64,000 bases of DNA from Multivorans sp965116445. GTDB lineage: Bacteria > Acidobacteriota > Thermoanaerobaculia > Multivoradales > Multivoraceae. The stretch lies in the NCBI GenBank assembly GCA_965116445.1, contig OZ220688.1, positions 1,860,001-1,924,000 on the forward strand. The letters are read 5' to 3'. A program made the translations under genes and the position numbers. Within the stretch, counting starts at the first letter, position 1. Each line of letters starts with the position of its first letter. This document shows positions 62,483 through 64,000 of the stretch, piece after piece. The notes below the pieces were generated by a model. That model searched no databases. It saw only the letters and a list, made by a program, of their open reading frames with translations, and was not told where the DNA came from.

Positions 62483-63418
62483 ATGGCAAGGCCAACCCGA
62501 TCCGTCCTCATGGCGAGGCGCGCCGAAGAGGCGCTTCTCGCCGCAATCGAGGTCTACAACAAGCCCTTGGTGTCGTACAGGGAACACACGGTCGCCCTGC
62601 TCCTCGTCAACGCTTGGGAGATTCTCCTGAAGGCCCGCATTGTCCAGGGCAACGGAAACGACCTTTCTTCCATCTACCGGCGTGAGGGTCGGAAGTTCAA
62701 GCGAAACGCAGATGGCAGCCACCGAACCATCGGTCTGCGGCAGGCGATGACCAAGGCTTCCATCGGCTCCGAGATTCGCCAATCGCTGGAGGGACTTCTG
62801 CTGGTGCGCAACCAAGCTGCCCACGCCGGCGACCTGCCTGATGGCCTGCGCCGGAACGTCCACGCCTTCGCCGCCGGGGCGGTTCAGAACTTCGCCAAGT
62901 GCGCCAACAAATGGTTCGGAATTCAGGCACGCATACCCTACCTACTCCCCGTGGGTCTCCTGAGCGGCGGTGCCTCGGTCCAGGCCACCGGCAACACGAC
63001 TCAGCGTCACCTCCTCAAGAGACTGCGGGAGCTCGCGGCCACGCCGGTGGACGCCGAGTCAGGCTTCGTTGTCGCTCTCCGAGTTACTGTGGCCCTGAAC
63101 CCGCTCTCCTCGGGCGGAGGGACGATCGGGGCCACGTCCGACCCCAACGCCCCCAAGGTCCGGCTGACCGACGATGAGCTGCTCAAGAAGTACTCCCTCA
63201 CGCACGCCGACGTGGTCAAGATGTGTCGCCGCGAGATTCCGGGCTTCAAGCAGGGCCAGCGCTTCAACCACGCCATGAAGCAGGTCAAGAAGGAACCCGA
63301 ATGCGCCCATCAGCGCAAGCTCGACCCTCGAAGCAGCAAGAATGACGGCAGGTGGTTCTACGATCCTAAGGTTACCCTGGCCCTGCTGGAGCAGAAGCTC
63401 GGAGGCGACTCGGCCTAG
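62483..63418 (+). CDS. DUF3644 protein with a HEPN-like RNxxxH motif
   Basis: A 311-residue protein. The N-terminal helical DUF3644-like region (SVLMARRAEEALLAAIEVYNKP) leads to LLLVRNQAAHAGD, where R109-N-x-x-x-H114 fits the catalytic motif of HEPN ribonucleases. The C-terminal half has KYSLTHADVVKMCRR and a basic segment that could bind nucleic acid. HEPN proteins often cut RNA in abortive infection. It stands at the end of the operon, 54 bases after the helicase. The HEPN assignment is by motif only. Confidence 0.7.
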   Translation: MARPTRSVLMARRAEEALLAAIEVYNKPLVSYREHTVALLLVNAWEILLKARIVQGNGNDLSSIYRREGRKFKRNADGSHRTIGLRQAMTKASIGSEIRQSLEGLLLVRNQAAHAGDLPDGLRRNVHAFAAGAVQNFAKCANKWFGIQARIPYLLPVGLLSGGASVQATGNTTQRHLLKRLRELAATPVDAESGFVVALRVTVALNPLSSGGGTIGATSDPNAPKVRLTDDELLKKYSLTHADVVKMCRREIPGFKQGQRFNHAMKQVKKEPECAHQRKLDPRSSKNDGRWFYDPKVTLALLEQKLGGDSA

Positions 63419-63445
63419 CCTGTGTATCTCACGGGGTGATTTGAG

Positions 63446-63500
63446 TGAGGTGGTCCCGGTCCTTTGGACAGTTTCAGGGCCGGGCTAAGGTGCTCCATGG
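63446..63500. mobile_element. Possible IS3-type end remnant
   Basis: TGAGGTGGTCCCGGTCCTTTGGACA and the following CGGGCTAAGGTGCTCCATG resemble the terminal region of IS3-family elements. No transposase follows. The resemblance is recalled, not aligned. It stands just before the duplicated helicase fragment. Confidence 0.25.
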
Positions 63501-63560
63501 ATTGATTACGCCGCAGCCGCCGTCGCCGGGGCTCCAACCGACGTGGACCAAGCGCGGCGC

Positions 63561-63857
63561 GACCGCAGCGGCCTGTTTGAGGCCGTCGTCGGCCGGTTGC
63601 AGCCCATCCTCGCGGAGTTGCTGCGCACGATCACCGGGGAAGTCCTCGCCGGTCGGTCCTCCGCAGATTCTCTCGCCGACCAGCTACACGCCCGGATGGA
63701 AGAAGCTCAGACCGGCGGCTTCGACCTTGACGAGGTGCTCGCAGAGGATCTGGAGATGCCCGTGCTGCCCGAGTCGCCCCTGACCATGGCCGACCTCCAC
63801 CGCGTCATCTCACGGCCCGACCTGATGCCGCCCGGCGTCAAAGTGCAGCCGGTCGGC
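63561..63857 (+). pseudogene. Diverged duplicate of the helicase C-terminus
   Basis: The frame encodes GLFEAVVGRLQPILAEL, then GGFDLDEVLAEDLEMPVLPESP and RVISRPDLMPPGVKVQPV, almost matching residues 895-994 of the PLD-SNF2 helicase. The 5' part of the gene is absent, so it is a gene remnant. The frame stays open to the window end with unrelated residues, so its true end lies outside. Confidence 0.8.
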
Positions 63858-64000
63858 CTTCCACGCCAGCGGAAACGCCGGGCTCCCAGACAAGTCTCGA
63901 TTCCCGCGACCAGACAGTTCACGCCGGACCGTGCCTCTCCAAGTAGAGGGTTCGTTTCTCCCGCCCAGTACCCTCCGTCCTGTCGATCTCTTCAACGCAG

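Noticed and set aside
49962..63418. Complete BREX or DISARM system
   Set aside because: PglZ, BrxA/BrxF and DrmB-like proteins are not seen; only individual components resemble those systems.
44805..63857. tRNA or direct-repeat attachment sites bounding a mobile island
   Set aside because: No tRNA and no clear long direct repeat were found at the edges inside the window.

Overview
The window is about two-thirds G+C and densely coded on both strands, with frequent GTG/TTG starts and 4-base ATGA/GTGA/TTGA overlaps. The gene mix suggests an uncultured, Acidobacteriota-like Gram-negative: a TonB-dependent receptor with an N-terminal carboxypeptidase-regulatory domain, secreted VOC proteins, a PQQ-type beta-propeller protein, a multi-haem cytochrome, an M16 protease, a sulfatase and many acyl-CoA enzymes. 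No rRNA, tRNA or CRISPR array was seen, so the taxonomic placement is inference.

Layout. 0-9.3 kb: paired exported VOC proteins, an alpha/beta hydrolase, a SIS sugar-phosphate protein, a haloalkane dehalogenase-like enzyme and a single-chain biotin-dependent acyl-CoA carboxylase (BC-BCCP-CT on one polypeptide). 9.3-14.3 kb: a secreted beta-propeller protein coupled to a PA14-like five-haem cytochrome c. 14.4-25.2 kb: an orphan RHH antitoxin, a beta-lactamase-fold hydrolase, an HPF-like protein, an acetylpolyamine/histone deacetylase-family enzyme, a Phd-VapC pair, a PQQ-like propeller, DoxX, acetoacetate-CoA ligase and an M16 protease. 25.2-31.1 kb, minus strand: a frameshifted gamma-glutamyltransferase gene, modA, modB, modC and an MFS carrier. 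31.3-39.7 kb: an enoyl-CoA hydratase, a repeat-rich intergenic hub, a sulfatase overlapping an OLD-like ATPase/TOPRIM gene, a TonB receptor and a PD-(D/E)XK protein. 39.8-41.3 kb: an insertion sequence with recognisable terminal inverted repeats. 41.4-44.8 kb: a thiolase-like gene overlapping a lipoprotein solute-binding gene.

Defence island, 44.8 kb to the window end. It opens with a MazEF pair. Next is a fused HTH-ImmA/IrrE gene divergent from a short type II CBASS operon: CD-NTase, a stand-alone E2-like protein and a CapV patatin phospholipase. CapV appears to start at CTG, and calls limited to ATG/GTG/TTG would remove its catalytic serine. Nineteen bases after CapV begins a second, larger locus on the same strand: a DUF499-type ATPase, an unassigned 163-residue partner, an XRE/ImmA plus DUF4411 (PIN) pair, a DUF1156 DNA methyltransferase, a Phd antitoxin with a frameshifted RelE/ParE toxin, a PLD-SNF2 helicase and a DUF3644 protein with a HEPN-like RNxxxH motif. 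It resembles PglZ-less BREX or DISARM-type modification/restriction loci but matches no named system I can identify. A diverged copy of the helicase C-terminus follows, next to what may be an IS3-type end, so the right side looks rearranged.

A separate genome-scale signal is a dispersed ~28-base hairpin repeat. Its stem varies in a base-paired way (GCCGAC/GTCGGC versus GCCGGC/GCCGGC). It lies between genes and also in frame inside modC, the sulfatase and the cytochrome, giving three unrelated proteins nearly the same short peptide.
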